A DNA stretch of 40,718 bases from Thiotrichales bacterium (GCA_003567955.1 PWYF01000191.1:1-40718); one strand, 5' to 3'; counted from the first letter of the stretch, positions 1-8,161 are shown. The notes: generated by a model not told the origin, from the letters alone. A program made the numbers and translations.

Positions 1-40
1 CTGTGGTCAGGGCCTTGCCGGGGTTTCAGGCCATAAAGCC

Positions 41-121
41 CACCACAGAGGACACAGAGATCACGGAGATAAAACATTAGTTCATCTCAGTGTATTCGGT
101 GTGTTCGGTGTATTCGGTGGC
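41..121 (+). repeat. Dispersed repeat copy A: 9-bp-periodic imperfect palindrome (CCACAGAG GACACAGAG ATCACGGAG ... GTGTATTCG GTGTGTTCG GTGTATTCG GTGG)
   Basis: Direct reading; same sequence in inverted orientation at 1584-1646 and a degenerate copy at 1685-1748. Similarity to copy B extends upstream to about 24 (ttcagGccataaagc). Confidence 0.85.
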
Positions 122-130
122 GCTTTAACT

Positions 131-167
131 ACCGCTAAACACACCCCATAGATATCCCGACAAGGCC
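131..167 (+). repeat. Imperfect direct repeat, left copy (cgctaaacacaccccatagatatcccgacaaggcccc)
   Basis: About 80% identical by eye to 1972-2009 (cgccaaatacaccccacacacatcccgatcaggcccc). Confidence 0.7.
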
Positions 168-236
168 CCCACACCCCCTTCTGAAAGCTGTTTGTGATTA
201 TTGGCGATAGCATGATATCCGTGATACCGTGTTTCC

Positions 237-530
237 ATGATTACCGGGTTCAGGGACAAGGGCACGGAGGACATCTTTGACGGCCGGGCTTCAAGGCATG
301 CCCGCAAGTCCTGTCCACAAGCGCTTTGGGGCATCGCCAGACGCAAACTTGATTTGCTTGATTCGGTTGAGACCCTCGAGGAGTTAAAATTGCCTCCGGG
401 AAACCGGCTTGAGGCACTTTCCGGTGACCGAAAGGGTCAATACAGCATCCGCATCAATCAGCAGTATCGGCTCTGCTTTCGCTGGGCCACTGCCGGGCCA
501 GAGGCACTAGAAATTACGGATTACCACTAG
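237..530 (+). CDS. higB: HigB-like (RelE/ParE superfamily) toxin
   Basis: 97 aa; motifs GNRLEALSGDRKGQYSIRINQQYRLCFRW and EITDYH are typical of HigB/GraT; directly followed by a HigA-type HTH protein. Confidence 0.92.
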   Translation: MITGFRDKGTEDIFDGRASRHARKSCPQALWGIARRKLDLLDSVETLEELKLPPGNRLEALSGDRKGQYSIRINQQYRLCFRWATAGPEALEITDYH

Positions 531-539
531 AGGTTGATT

Positions 540-848
540 ATGGTTCGCATTCCCGCACAACGCGCCCCCACGCATCCCGGCGAAATGCTGCTGGAGGAAT
601 TCCTGGTGCCCATGGGAATCACCCAGCGCGAGTTGGCTGATGCTATCCACGTGCCTTATCAGCGCGTCAATGAACTGGTGAACCAAAAGCGCGGCATCAC
701 ACCGAGCACTGCGCTGCGCCTGGCGCGTTTTTTCGGCACCTCCGCTGGCTTCTGGCTGAACCTGCAACAGCGCTGGGACTTGTACCGCGCCCAACTGGAA
801 GAAAAAAACGAGCTTCTGACCATCCATCAGCACCAGGAGCCAGCCTGA
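540..848 (+). CDS. higA: HigA-family antitoxin, XRE HTH
   Basis: RAPTHPGEMLLEEFLVPMGITQRELADAIHVPYQRVNELVNQKRGITPSTALRLARFFGTSAGFWLNLQ is the HigA signature; ATG at 540 preceded by AGAGG (ORF track uses a TTG at 534). Confidence 0.93.
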   Translation: MVRIPAQRAPTHPGEMLLEEFLVPMGITQRELADAIHVPYQRVNELVNQKRGITPSTALRLARFFGTSAGFWLNLQQRWDLYRAQLEEKNELLTIHQHQEPA

Positions 849-860
849 ACCCATGAAGCC

Positions 861-917
861 GTTGTAAGCGGGATACCTTCCCGCTTTCCCGCTTACAACT
901 CACCCCGAAGGGGTGCT
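861..917. repeat. Stem-loop repeat copy 1: GTTGTAAGCGGG...CCCGCTTACAAC hairpin plus CACCCCGAAGGGGTG hairpin
   Basis: 12-bp perfect stem 861-872/888-899 and 6-bp stem hairpin 901-915; the 39 bp at 879-917 are identical to 2038-2076. Abuts the mazF stop codon (916-918). Confidence 0.85.
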
Positions 918-1263
918 ACCGCTCAAGGATGAGATCAAGGCCGCTGAAGACCTCTTCGAGCCAGGGTTTGTGCAGCCGCCCCATATGCCCGGTCAGCGTT
1001 GACTTGTCGAGGGTAATGATCTGCGACACATTGGCCACGGAATCACGTGGCAAACCGGTATGCTTTTTTTGCAGCAGCACATTGCCCGGTGCGTCACGCC
1101 ATTTAAGATTGCTGGTCAGAACAATACACACCACCGTGGCGATCCGGCTTCGATTCAGGGCATTACCCTGAACCACCAGCACCGGCCGCCTCAAGCCCGG
1201 CTCTGATCCGGCGGGCTCCTCACTCAGATCAGCCCACCACACATCTCCCTGTGTAATCACCAT
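916..1263 (-). CDS. mazF: MazF/PemK-family toxin (endoribonuclease)
   Basis: MVITQGDVWWADLSEEPAGSEPGLRRPVLVVQGNALNRSRIATVVCIVLTSN... SQIITLDKSTL is a PemK/MazF signature; overlaps the upstream RHH antitoxin by 7 bp. Confidence 0.93.
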   Translation of the reverse strand: MVITQGDVWWADLSEEPAGSEPGLRRPVLVVQGNALNRSRIATVVCIVLTSNLKWRDAPGNVLLQKKHTGLPRDSVANVSQIITLDKSTLTGHMGRLHKPWLEEVFSGLDLILER

Positions 1264-1493
1264 TCATCCCTGTCAAACACCCGGCGCGCAGCCCGCCTGT
1301 GGAAGTCGTCATATTCCATGCCGGCTTCTTCGCAGACCCGGTTCATGGTCTCGGTCACATGATCGGGATCATGGCGCTGCAGAAATTCCCTGAGCGCACG
1401 ACTATAAAGCTGACTACGCGAGGTTTGCATACGATGCGCCACGCGATCAGCTTCTTCGTAAATATCGTCCGGCAATGATATGGCTACTTTCAT
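1257..1493 (-). CDS. Ribbon-helix-helix (CopG/MazE-like) antitoxin
   Basis: MKVAISLPDDIYEEADRVAHRMQTSRSQLYSRALREFL is an RHH DNA-binding signature; overlaps mazF. Confidence 0.9.
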   Translation of the reverse strand: MKVAISLPDDIYEEADRVAHRMQTSRSQLYSRALREFLQRHDPDHVTETMNRVCEEAGMEYDDFHRRAARRVFDRDEW

Positions 1494-1506
1494 ACCAAAA
1501 GTATGA
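1490..1506. promoter_or_regulatory. Candidate autoregulatory operator TCATAC-caaaa-GTATGA overlapping the antitoxin start codon
   Basis: Perfect 6-bp inverted repeat; the antitoxin start codon lies at 1491-1493. Confidence 0.5.
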
Positions 1507-1541
1507 CCAGATCACCGATTCGGGTCAAGGTGTAGTGAAAT

Positions 1542-1576
1542 GTTGTAAGCGGGAAAGCGGGAAAGCTGGAAAGTCG
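1542..1576. repeat. Partial inverted copy of the stem-loop repeat (gttgtaagcgggaaagcgggaaag)
   Basis: Reverse complement shares ttcccgctttcccgcttacaac with 879-899 and 2038-2058. Confidence 0.75.
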
Positions 1577-1583
1577 GTTTTTA

Positions 1584-1646
1584 GCCACCGAAGACACCGA
1601 ACACACTGAAATGCTTTATCTCCGTGACCTCTGTGTCCTCTGTGGT
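1584..1646 (-). repeat. Dispersed repeat copy B (inverted relative to copy A)
   Basis: Reverse complement accacagaggacacagaggtcacggagataaagcatttcagtgtgttcggtgtcttcggtgg closely matches 43-120. Confidence 0.85.
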
Positions 1647-1684
1647 TAGCTTTATGGTCTGAAGCCTCGGCACAAGGCATTAAT

Positions 1685-1748
1685 TCACCACAGAGGACAA
1701 AAAGGCTACAGAGACAATCTTTATATCCTTTCGGTGTGTTTGGTGGCA
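1685..1748 (+). repeat. Dispersed repeat copy C (degenerate)
   Basis: ccacagaggacaaaaaggctacagag ... tttcggtgtgtttggtgg; same two-arm layout as copies A and B. Confidence 0.7.
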
Positions 1749-1787
1749 ATATAAGAGGCGCAAGCAAGGTTTACCGTGTTTTCTGGC

Positions 1788-1832
1788 TTCCCGTCCCCGA
1801 TCCGGAGTCGAGGATGACGTTCCTGCGCGGGA
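1788..1832. repeat. Possible member of the cccgCGCAGGaa...GGGAATGAC intergenic repeat class
   Basis: Sequence tcccgtccccgatccggagtcgaggatgacgttcctgcgcgggaatgac resembles intergenic repeats I recall from other proteobacteria; only one copy in this window. Confidence 0.4.
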
Positions 1833-1887
1833 ATGACATCTTTCAGGGTGAGTTTTCAGTGTTCTGTTTGAAGTTTTCCGACAAAAC

Positions 1888-1964
1888 CCTTCATGCGCTT
1901 CATGAACTTCATGGTTAATATTCTCTGTTTTTCCTTTGCGGATTCGCGGCTTCGCGCGAGACAA
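1888..1964. repeat. 9-bp-periodic composite repeat (ttcatgcgcttcatgaacttcatgg ... tttgcggattcgcggcttcgcgcgaga)
   Basis: Two arms with 9-nt register in different sequence versions from copies A-C. Confidence 0.6.
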
Positions 1965-1971
1965 ACAACCC

Positions 1972-2009
1972 ACGCCAAATACACCCCACACACATCCCGA
2001 TCAGGCCCC
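1972..2009 (+). repeat. Imperfect direct repeat, right copy
   Basis: See 131-167. Confidence 0.7.
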
Positions 2010-2019
2010 AACCACATCA

Positions 2020-2076
2020 CGGGATACCTTCCCACATTCCCGCTTTCCCGCTTACAACTCACCCCGAAGGGGTGCC
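2020..2076. repeat. Stem-loop repeat copy 2, overlapping the mutT stop codon
   Basis: 39 bp at 2038-2076 identical to 879-917; the mutT stop (2059-2061) lies inside it. Confidence 0.85.
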
Positions 2077-3006
2077 AGTGAAAGCCCTGATCCCCGCCAC
2101 GCCCTGCCCGCCATGTTCGCGGGCCGTTTCAACATCGTCCGGAGTCATGCCGCCCAGGGCATAGACCGGAAACGGTGCGGCTTCAGCCAGCGCGGCGAAG
2201 CCATCCCACCCCAGTGGCGCCCGATCCGGATGCGAAGGCGTGGCCCGCACCGGCGAGAGCACAGCAAAGTCCACCGGCAGGCGGGCGGCCAGGGCGAGTT
2301 CGTCGGCATCGTGACATGAAGCGCCCAGCCAGCCACGCAGACCGGCCGGTCGCCGCCGCAAGCGCCGCAGTCGGCGAACGTTCAGGTGCGCCCCGTCAAA
2401 GCCCAGCCGCGCGGCCAGCGAGGGCGGACCATTGAGCACCACTGGCACCCCGGCAGCACGGGCTACATCACGCATCGCCCGCAACCAGTCGGTGTCGCGT
2501 AATTGCGCCGGCGACGGGCGCAGCTGCACCAGCGCCGGGGCTGCCGACTGCAGCAAGCGGGCGAAAGCTTCCGGTCCGGTGAGATCCGCCGGGGTAATGG
2601 GCAGGCAGTCCGGCAGGCACAATGCGTTCACAATGGGCCCGTTGGCCGGGAGTATGCGCTGCCCTGACAGTTGCCCGGGTTCAAGCCACTGGAGTTGCTG
2701 TCCCTCAAGCGGCCGGGGCTCGCCGTCAAAAGCTGCCACCTCATGCACATCAAGCAGCACGCGGCGATCAGGGTAGGTATAGGGGATACGGATCAACGGG
2801 CGCAGGGCGCCATGCACCTGGATGCCAAGCTCTTCAGCAAGCTCGCGCGCCAGCGCGGTGGTTATGCTCTCGCCCGGCGCCACCTTACCGCCGGGGAATT
2901 CCATGTAGCCGGCCATGTGACGGCCCTCGGGCCGGCGGGCGACCAGCACCCGGCCGCATGTATCGCGCAGGATCCCTACCGCCACGTGCAACAGCGGCCC
3001 GGTCAT
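2059..3006 (-). CDS. mutT: Nudix hydrolase (MutT-like 8-oxo-dGTP diphosphatase) fused to a C-terminal ThiE/TenI-like domain
   Basis: Nudix box GGKVAPGESITTALARELAEELGI; C-terminal half VQLRPSPAQL...FAVLSPVRATPSHPDRAPLGWDGFAAL...VYALGGMTPDDVETAREHGGQGVAGIRAF. Confidence 0.92.
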   Translation of the reverse strand: MTGPLLHVAVGILRDTCGRVLVARRPEGRHMAGYMEFPGGKVAPGESITTALARELAEELGIQVHGALRPLIRIPYTYPDRRVLLDVHEVAAFDGEPRPLEGQQLQWLEPGQLSGQRILPANGPIVNALCLPDCLPITPADLTGPEAFARLLQSAAPALVQLRPSPAQLRDTDWLRAMRDVARAAGVPVVLNGPPSLAARLGFDGAHLNVRRLRRLRRRPAGLRGWLGASCHDADELALAARLPVDFAVLSPVRATPSHPDRAPLGWDGFAALAEAAPFPVYALGGMTPDDVETAREHGGQGVAGIRAFTGTPSG

Positions 3007-3033
3007 GGGCAGAAGGCAACGCCGGGCCCGGCC

Positions 3034-4251
3034 TCAGGAGCGGTACTCGGCATTGATACGTACGTAGTCATGGCTCAGGTCGCAGGTCCAGAGTTGGGTG
3101 GCCGCCTCACCCCGGCCCAGCTGAATAGTCACACTGATGTCTTCTTCAGCCATCGCCGCCTGGCCGGCCGCCTCGGTGTAGCCGGGCGCAGGTTCACCAC
3201 CGCGCACCAGCGCCACCTCGCCCAGGCTGATATCCACCCCGGTGATATCCAGATCGGCAATCCCGGCGCGGCCCACCGCCGCCAGGATACGGCCCCAGTT
3301 CGGGTCAGCGGCGTAAAAAGCCGTCTTTACCAGCGGCGAATGAGCCACCGCCTCGGCTACGCGACGCGCCTCGGCTTCGCTGGCCGCACCGGTCACATCA
3401 AGCGTGATGAATTTGGTGGCACCCTCGCCGTCACGCACAATCGCCTGTGCCAGGGCCACGCACACTGCCTCTATTGCCCCGGCGAAAGCCTGCCAGCCCG
3501 GACCGTCGGGCACCAGTGGCTCGCCACCGGCCGCGCCCGTGGCCACCAACACGCAGGCGTCATTGGTCGAGGTATCACCGTCCACGCTGATGCGGTTAAA
3601 AGAGCGCTTTGTCACCTCGGCCAGCAGACCCTGCAGATGCGCCTGCGACACGGGCGCATCGGTAGCCACAAAGGCCAGCATGGTGGCCATATCCGGGCGG
3701 ATCATACCGGCGCCCTTGCTGATGCCGGTCACCGTCACCTCAATACCGTTGACCTCGACTCGCGTAGAGGCGCCCTTGGGTCTTGTATCGGTGGTGAGAA
3801 TGGCTTCGGCGGCACCGGCCCAGCCATCTTCATTCAGTGCCGCCACCAGGGCCGGCAGGGCCGCCTCAATACGATCCACCGCCAGCGCCTCGCCGATCAC
3901 CCCGGTGGAAAAAGGCAGCACGGCTTCAGCCGCAACATCCAGTTCACCGGCCAGTGCGGCACAACTGCGCTGGGCCGCGGCAATCCCGGCCTGACCGGTG
4001 CCGGCATTGGCTGAGCCGGTATTGATCAGAAGCGCACGCGGGGACCCCGCCTGCAGGTGCTCACGCGCCACAATGACCGGTGCGGCGCAAAAGGCATTGG
4101 TGGTGAATACGGCTGCCACGCTGCTGCCCTCCGCCATTGCCAGCAGGGCCAGATCACGGCGCCCGGATTTGCGTATACCCGCACTGGCATACGCCAGGCG
4201 CACCCCGGCCACCGGGTGTAATTCGGGCAGCTTCGCCGGGTCCGTGGCCAT
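3034..4251 (-). CDS. argJ: Bifunctional glutamate N-acetyltransferase/ornithine acetyltransferase ArgJ
   Basis: Translation from [37 protein letters not shown]...; autocleavage motif KGAGMIRPDMATMLAF; start overlaps the secA stop (TGATG). Confidence 0.96.
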   Translation of the reverse strand: MATDPAKLPELHPVAGVRLAYASAGIRKSGRRDLALLAMAEGSSVAAVFTTNAFCAAPVIVAREHLQAGSPRALLINTGSANAGTGQAGIAAAQRSCAALAGELDVAAEAVLPFSTGVIGEALAVDRIEAALPALVAALNEDGWAGAAEAILTTDTRPKGASTRVEVNGIEVTVTGISKGAGMIRPDMATMLAFVATDAPVSQAHLQGLLAEVTKRSFNRISVDGDTSTNDACVLVATGAAGGEPLVPDGPGWQAFAGAIEAVCVALAQAIVRDGEGATKFITLDVTGAASEAEARRVAEAVAHSPLVKTAFYAADPNWGRILAAVGRAGIADLDITGVDISLGEVALVRGGEPAPGYTEAAGQAAMAEEDISVTIQLGRGEAATQLWTCDLSHDYVRINAEYRS

Positions 4252-6998
4252 CAATTCAGTCGACCGTGGCAGTGTTTGTACTTCTTGCCGGAGCCGCACG
4301 GACAGGGCTCATTGCGCCCCACCTTGCGATCCTGGCGCACGAAGGTCTGCGGTTTTTCGCCGGCCTGGCGCTGCCGGCCCTGCGGGGGCGGCGGCGCACC
4401 GGTATCCGGCGTGGCGCCGGCCGTGGCGGCGGCCGAGGGGCTGGCGGCATGGCGGAAAGTCATGTCCACCGACTGCTGGCGACGCTGTTCCTCAATCGCC
4501 TGCACGTCCTCCTCGGCCCGTAACTGCACTTTCTGCAGCAGAGTAACGGTATCGTGCTTGAGCCGCTCCAGCAGCTCCTCAAACATGCCGAAGGCTTCAC
4601 GCTTGTATTCCTGCTTGGGGTTTTTCTGGGCAAAGCCACGCAGACCGATGCCCTGGCGCAGGTAGTCCATGGCCGCCAGATGCTCGCGCCAGAGGTTGTC
4701 CAGCACATTGAGCATGACTGACTTTTCCAGTTGGCGCATGACCTGCTGACCGACCTTCTCCGACTTTTCCTCGTAGGCCCGGGTCAGCTCCATAAACACC
4801 TTCTGACGCACCCCGGCCTCGTTGAGCATCTCATCTTCTTCCAGCCAGCGGGACACCGGCAGTTCGGCATGGAATTCCTGCTTCAGGGCTTCTTCCAGAC
4901 CCTCCAGGTCCCACTGCTCCTCAATACTGCCGTGCGGCATGAAAGGATCGATCACCTCATCCACCACATCTTCACGAATCGCCTCGATGGTGCCGGAAAT
5001 ATCATCGGCCTCAAGCAATTCGCGACGTTGCTCATAGATCACCTTGCGCTGATCATTGGCGACATCGTCATATTCGAGCAGCTGCTTGCGGATATCGAAG
5101 TTGTGCCCTTCTACCTTGCGCTGGGCGTTCTCGATGGCGCGCGACACCCAGGGGTGCTCAATCGCCTCACCACGCTCCATGCCCATGCGCTGCATCAGAG
5201 ACCCGATCCGGCCCGAACCGAACACACGCAACAGATCGTCTTCCAGTGACAGATAGAAGCGACTGGAGCCAGGGTCGCCCTGACGGCCGGCACGGCCTCG
5301 CAGCTGGTTATCCACCCGCCGTGATTCATGACGCTCGGTGCCGATGATATGCAGGCCACCAGCCTCAATCACCTGGCGGTGGCGCTCGTCCCAGGCCTTG
5401 CGGCGTTCGGCGACGGTGGCCTCGTCCGGATCCTCAAGCTTGCGCAGCTCGGCCTCCAGGTTACCGCCGAGCACGATATCCGTGCCACGGCCGGCCATGT
5501 TGGTGGCGATGGTCACCCGCCCCGGCTGCCCGGCCTGGGCGATGATGTCAGCCTCGCGCTCATGTTGCTTGGCGTTAAGCACCTCATGTGCGATCTTGCG
5601 CTCGTCAAGCTGGCGCGAGAGCATTTCCGAGATTTCGATAGAGGTGGTGCCCACCAGCACGGGCTGGCCGCGCTGCTGGCAATCCACAATATCCTCGATG
5701 ACCGCCTCGTATTTCTCCTCCGCCGTCATGAAAACCTTGTCGCTGAAATCCTCACGCACCATGGGACGATGGGTGGGGATGACCAGCACTTCCAGACCAT
5801 AAATGGTCTGGAATTCATAGGCCTCGGTATCAGCGGTACCGGTCATGCCGGACAACTTGTCGTAAATACGGAAGAAATTCTGGAAGGTGGTGGAGGCCAG
5901 GGTCTGGTTTTCACTCTGGATACTCAGCCCTTCCTTGGCCTCGATCGCCTGGTGCAGGCCCTCGGACCAGCGCCGGCCGGGCATGGTGCGACCGGTGAAT
6001 TCGTCCACGATCACGATCTGGCCATCCCGCACAATGTAGTGCACGTCTTTCTGGAACAGCCGGTGGGCGCGCAGGGCCGCGTTTACGTGCGCCATGATGT
6101 TGAGGTTGGCGGCGTCATACAGGCTCTGGCCTTCTTCCAGAATGCCCGCTTCCGAAAGCATATTCTCGACGTTCTCGTGGCCGGCCTCGGTGAGAAACAC
6201 CTGGCGGTTTTTCTCGTCCACGGTGAAATCACCACCGTCGCCCTCTTCAACCTCTTCGCTCAAGCGGGGCACCAGCTTGTTGATGGTGTTGTACAGCTCG
6301 GTGTTTTCACGGGTGGCACCGGAGATGACAAGCGGCGTACGCGCCTCGTCAATCAGGATGGAGTCCACCTCGTCGACAATGCCAAAGTGCAGTTCACGCT
6401 GGACGCGCTCCTCGATGGATAGCGCCATATTGTCACGCAGGTAGTCAAAGCCGAATTCATTATTGGTGCCGTAGGTGATGTCAGCGCCATAGGCCTCGCG
6501 TTTTTCGTCCCGTTCCTGGCCACCCCGGACCACCCCCACGGTCATACCTAGCGCGGTATAGATCTGGCCCATCCATTCGGCGTCACGACTGGCCAGATAG
6601 TCATTAACCGTAATCAGGTGGACGCCCTTGCCGGGCAGGGCATTGAGATAAGCGGCCAGGGTCGCCACCAGGGTCTTGCCCTCACCGGTTTTCATTTCGG
6701 CAATATGGCCCTCGTGCAAGGCCATACCACCAACCAGCTGCACGTCGAAATGGCGCATGCCCAGGGTACGCCGCCCCGCTTCCCGGACCGCGGCAAAGGC
6801 TTCCGGCAAAAGCGCATCCAGCTTTTCACCCTGGCCCAGTCGTTCACGAAAACGGGCCGTGCACTGGCGCAGATCATCATCGCCAAGTTGCTCGAAATCG
6901 GGCTCCAGCGCATTGATTTTGTCCACCACCCGCCACATGCGTTTCAACACGCGCCGGTTGCGACTGCCCATTATTCTGGTGATCAGATTTGCAATCAT
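4251..6998 (-). CDS. secA: Preprotein translocase ATPase SecA
   Basis: [29 protein letters not shown]..., Walker motif [14 protein letters not shown]-terminal zinc motif [14 protein letters not shown]. Confidence 0.98.
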   Translation of the reverse strand: MIANLITRIMGSRNRRVLKRMWRVVDKINALEPDFEQLGDDDLRQCTARFRERLGQGEKLDALLPEAFAAVREAGRRTLGMRHFDVQLVGGMALHEGHIAEMKTGEGKTLVATLAAYLNALPGKGVHLITVNDYLASRDAEWMGQIYTALGMTVGVVRGGQERDEKREAYGADITYGTNNEFGFDYLRDNMALSIEERVQRELHFGIVDEVDSILIDEARTPLVISGATRENTELYNTINKLVPRLSEEVEEGDGGDFTVDEKNRQVFLTEAGHENVENMLSEAGILEEGQSLYDAANLNIMAHVNAALRAHRLFQKDVHYIVRDGQIVIVDEFTGRTMPGRRWSEGLHQAIEAKEGLSIQSENQTLASTTFQNFFRIYDKLSGMTGTADTEAYEFQTIYGLEVLVIPTHRPMVREDFSDKVFMTAEEKYEAVIEDIVDCQQRGQPVLVGTTSIEISEMLSRQLDERKIAHEVLNAKQHEREADIIAQAGQPGRVTIATNMAGRGTDIVLGGNLEAELRKLEDPDEATVAERRKAWDERHRQVIEAGGLHIIGTERHESRRVDNQLRGRAGRQGDPGSSRFYLSLEDDLLRVFGSGRIGSLMQRMGMERGEAIEHPWVSRAIENAQRKVEGHNFDIRKQLLEYDDVANDQRKVIYEQRRELLEADDISGTIEAIREDVVDEVIDPFMPHGSIEEQWDLEGLEEALKQEFHAELPVSRWLEEDEMLNEAGVRQKVFMELTRAYEEKSEKVGQQVMRQLEKSVMLNVLDNLWREHLAAMDYLRQGIGLRGFAQKNPKQEYKREAFGMFEELLERLKHDTVTLLQKVQLRAEEDVQAIEEQRRQQSVDMTFRHAASPSAAATAGATPDTGAPPPPQGRQRQAGEKPQTFVRQDRKVGRNEPCPCGSGKKYKHCHGRLN

Positions 6999-7162
6999 GT
7001 GTCCTGCTTGTCCCGTGTATACCCCGTGTGGCACAGGCTGATGATGCCGACCGTCATGCCACGACTGCCCGACCGGCAACTATAAAGGCCCCGGCCATAA
7101 TTAAAAAGTATCCGCACCAGGGAAAGCGTGATAATAACCAGTCGGAGCACGCCCAAACGACA

Positions 7163-7192
7163 GGGGGCGTGACCCGTAACGGGCACGCCCCC
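7163..7192 (-). terminator. GC-rich hairpin downstream of the M23 peptidase gene / in the secA leader
   Basis: GGGGGCGTG(A)CCCG-taa-CGGGCACGCCCCC; weak T tail, so terminator function is uncertain. Confidence 0.45.
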
Positions 7193-7234
7193 GAAGCTGA
7201 TACCCGCGCCGTTTACGGCCGCAGGTACGGCATA

Positions 7235-8161
7235 TTACTGCCCGGCTCTGACAAACTCCATGGGATCCACGGCACGGCCGTTATGCAGCACCTCGAAGTG
7301 CAGGTGCGGGCCGGTAGCCCGGCCGGTCTGCCCCACATCGGCAATCAGGTCGCCCCGGCGCACGGTATCGCCCACCTCAACGTGATTGACATCATTATGG
7401 GCGTAGCGGGTGCGATAGCCATTGCCGTGATTGATTTCCACCATGTAGCCATAGCCATGGCGCTTGCCAGACCAGGTCACCACGCCATCGGCCACGGCCT
7501 TGATGGGCGTACCGGTACGGGCAGCAAAATCAGTGCCAAAATGGCGTGTGCGCCGGCCGGTAAAGGGATCCGTGCGCACCCCGTAGCCGGATGAGATCCA
7601 GCCGCTGGTCACCGGCCGACCGGCAGGCATCACCTGATCCTGGAGGCTGCTGCTGCGCATGATGTCCTCAAGCACCACCAGCTGGCGATCACGGTAATCA
7701 ATGCGACTGGCCAGTTGCGCCAGGGCTTCGGAGAACTCGGCTGAGTACTGGCCAAAATCATCTTCGCCTTCGGTGGGACCACCCAGGGCCGGGCGGCGGG
7801 CAAAGTCAAACTCGCCATCATCAAGCTCTGCCATACTGGCCAGACGCTCGCCCAGTGCTTCCAGCCGGACCACCTGGGCCTGCAATTGCCCCAGCCGCAT
7901 GGACAGGGCCTGGACGTTTTCCTCGGCTTCGCGCGTGGCGCGGCGAATTTCCTCTTCCTGCTCGGCGAGTCGAGCCTGCCAGGTACGCGCCTGGGCATCC
8001 GGACTGGCCGCACCATGCGAGACAGCATACTGATACCCGGCGCCGAAAATACCACCCAGCATCAGCACCACCAGCAGCATGACGGGCAGCGCAATCACGG
8101 GCTGTCCGAGGCTGATCTGATGCAGGTGACCGCGTCGCCTGGTAAACAGGATGATGTTCAT
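7235..8161 (-). CDS. M23-family metallopeptidase with N-terminal TM and coiled coil
   Basis: N-terminal TM (VIALPVMLLVVLMLGGIFGAGYQYA); M23 motifs RRTRHFGTDFAARTGTPIKAVADGVV and GPHLHFEV. Confidence 0.93.
   Translation of the reverse strand: MNIILFTRRRGHLHQISLGQPVIALPVMLLVVLMLGGIFGAGYQYAVSHGAASPDAQARTWQARLAEQEEEIRRATREAEENVQALSMRLGQLQAQVVRLEALGERLASMAELDDGEFDFARRPALGGPTEGEDDFGQYSAEFSEALAQLASRIDYRDRQLVVLEDIMRSSSLQDQVMPAGRPVTSGWISSGYGVRTDPFTGRRTRHFGTDFAARTGTPIKAVADGVVTWSGKRHGYGYMVEINHGNGYRTRYAHNDVNHVEVGDTVRRGDLIADVGQTGRATGPHLHFEVLHNGRAVDPMEFVRAGQ

Noticed and set aside
125-346. 73-aa minus-strand ORF at the left edge
   Set aside because: Overlaps higB in antisense and runs into repeat-derived sequence; no domain.
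41-2076. CRISPR array
   Set aside because: Repeats are not regularly spaced by unique spacers; they are palindromic dispersed elements in mixed orientation, and no cas genes are present.
1-2080. Insertion sequence or prophage remnant
   Set aside because: No transposase, integrase or phage ORF can be recognised; only TA genes and short repeats.
1525-2319. ORFs in the repeat region (NHRGHRGHGDK, NHEVHEAHEGF, MSCKRESG...) as possible small proteins
   Set aside because: They are translations of the 9-bp repeats and the stem-loop repeat; the same MSCKRESG start occurs twice only because the nucleotide repeat does. No RBS or family support.
7235-8161. M23 peptidase between lpxC and secA as an unusual insertion
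   Set aside because: From memory, the DUF721 protein and an M23 peptidase also occur between lpxC and secA in pseudomonads, so this is conserved context.
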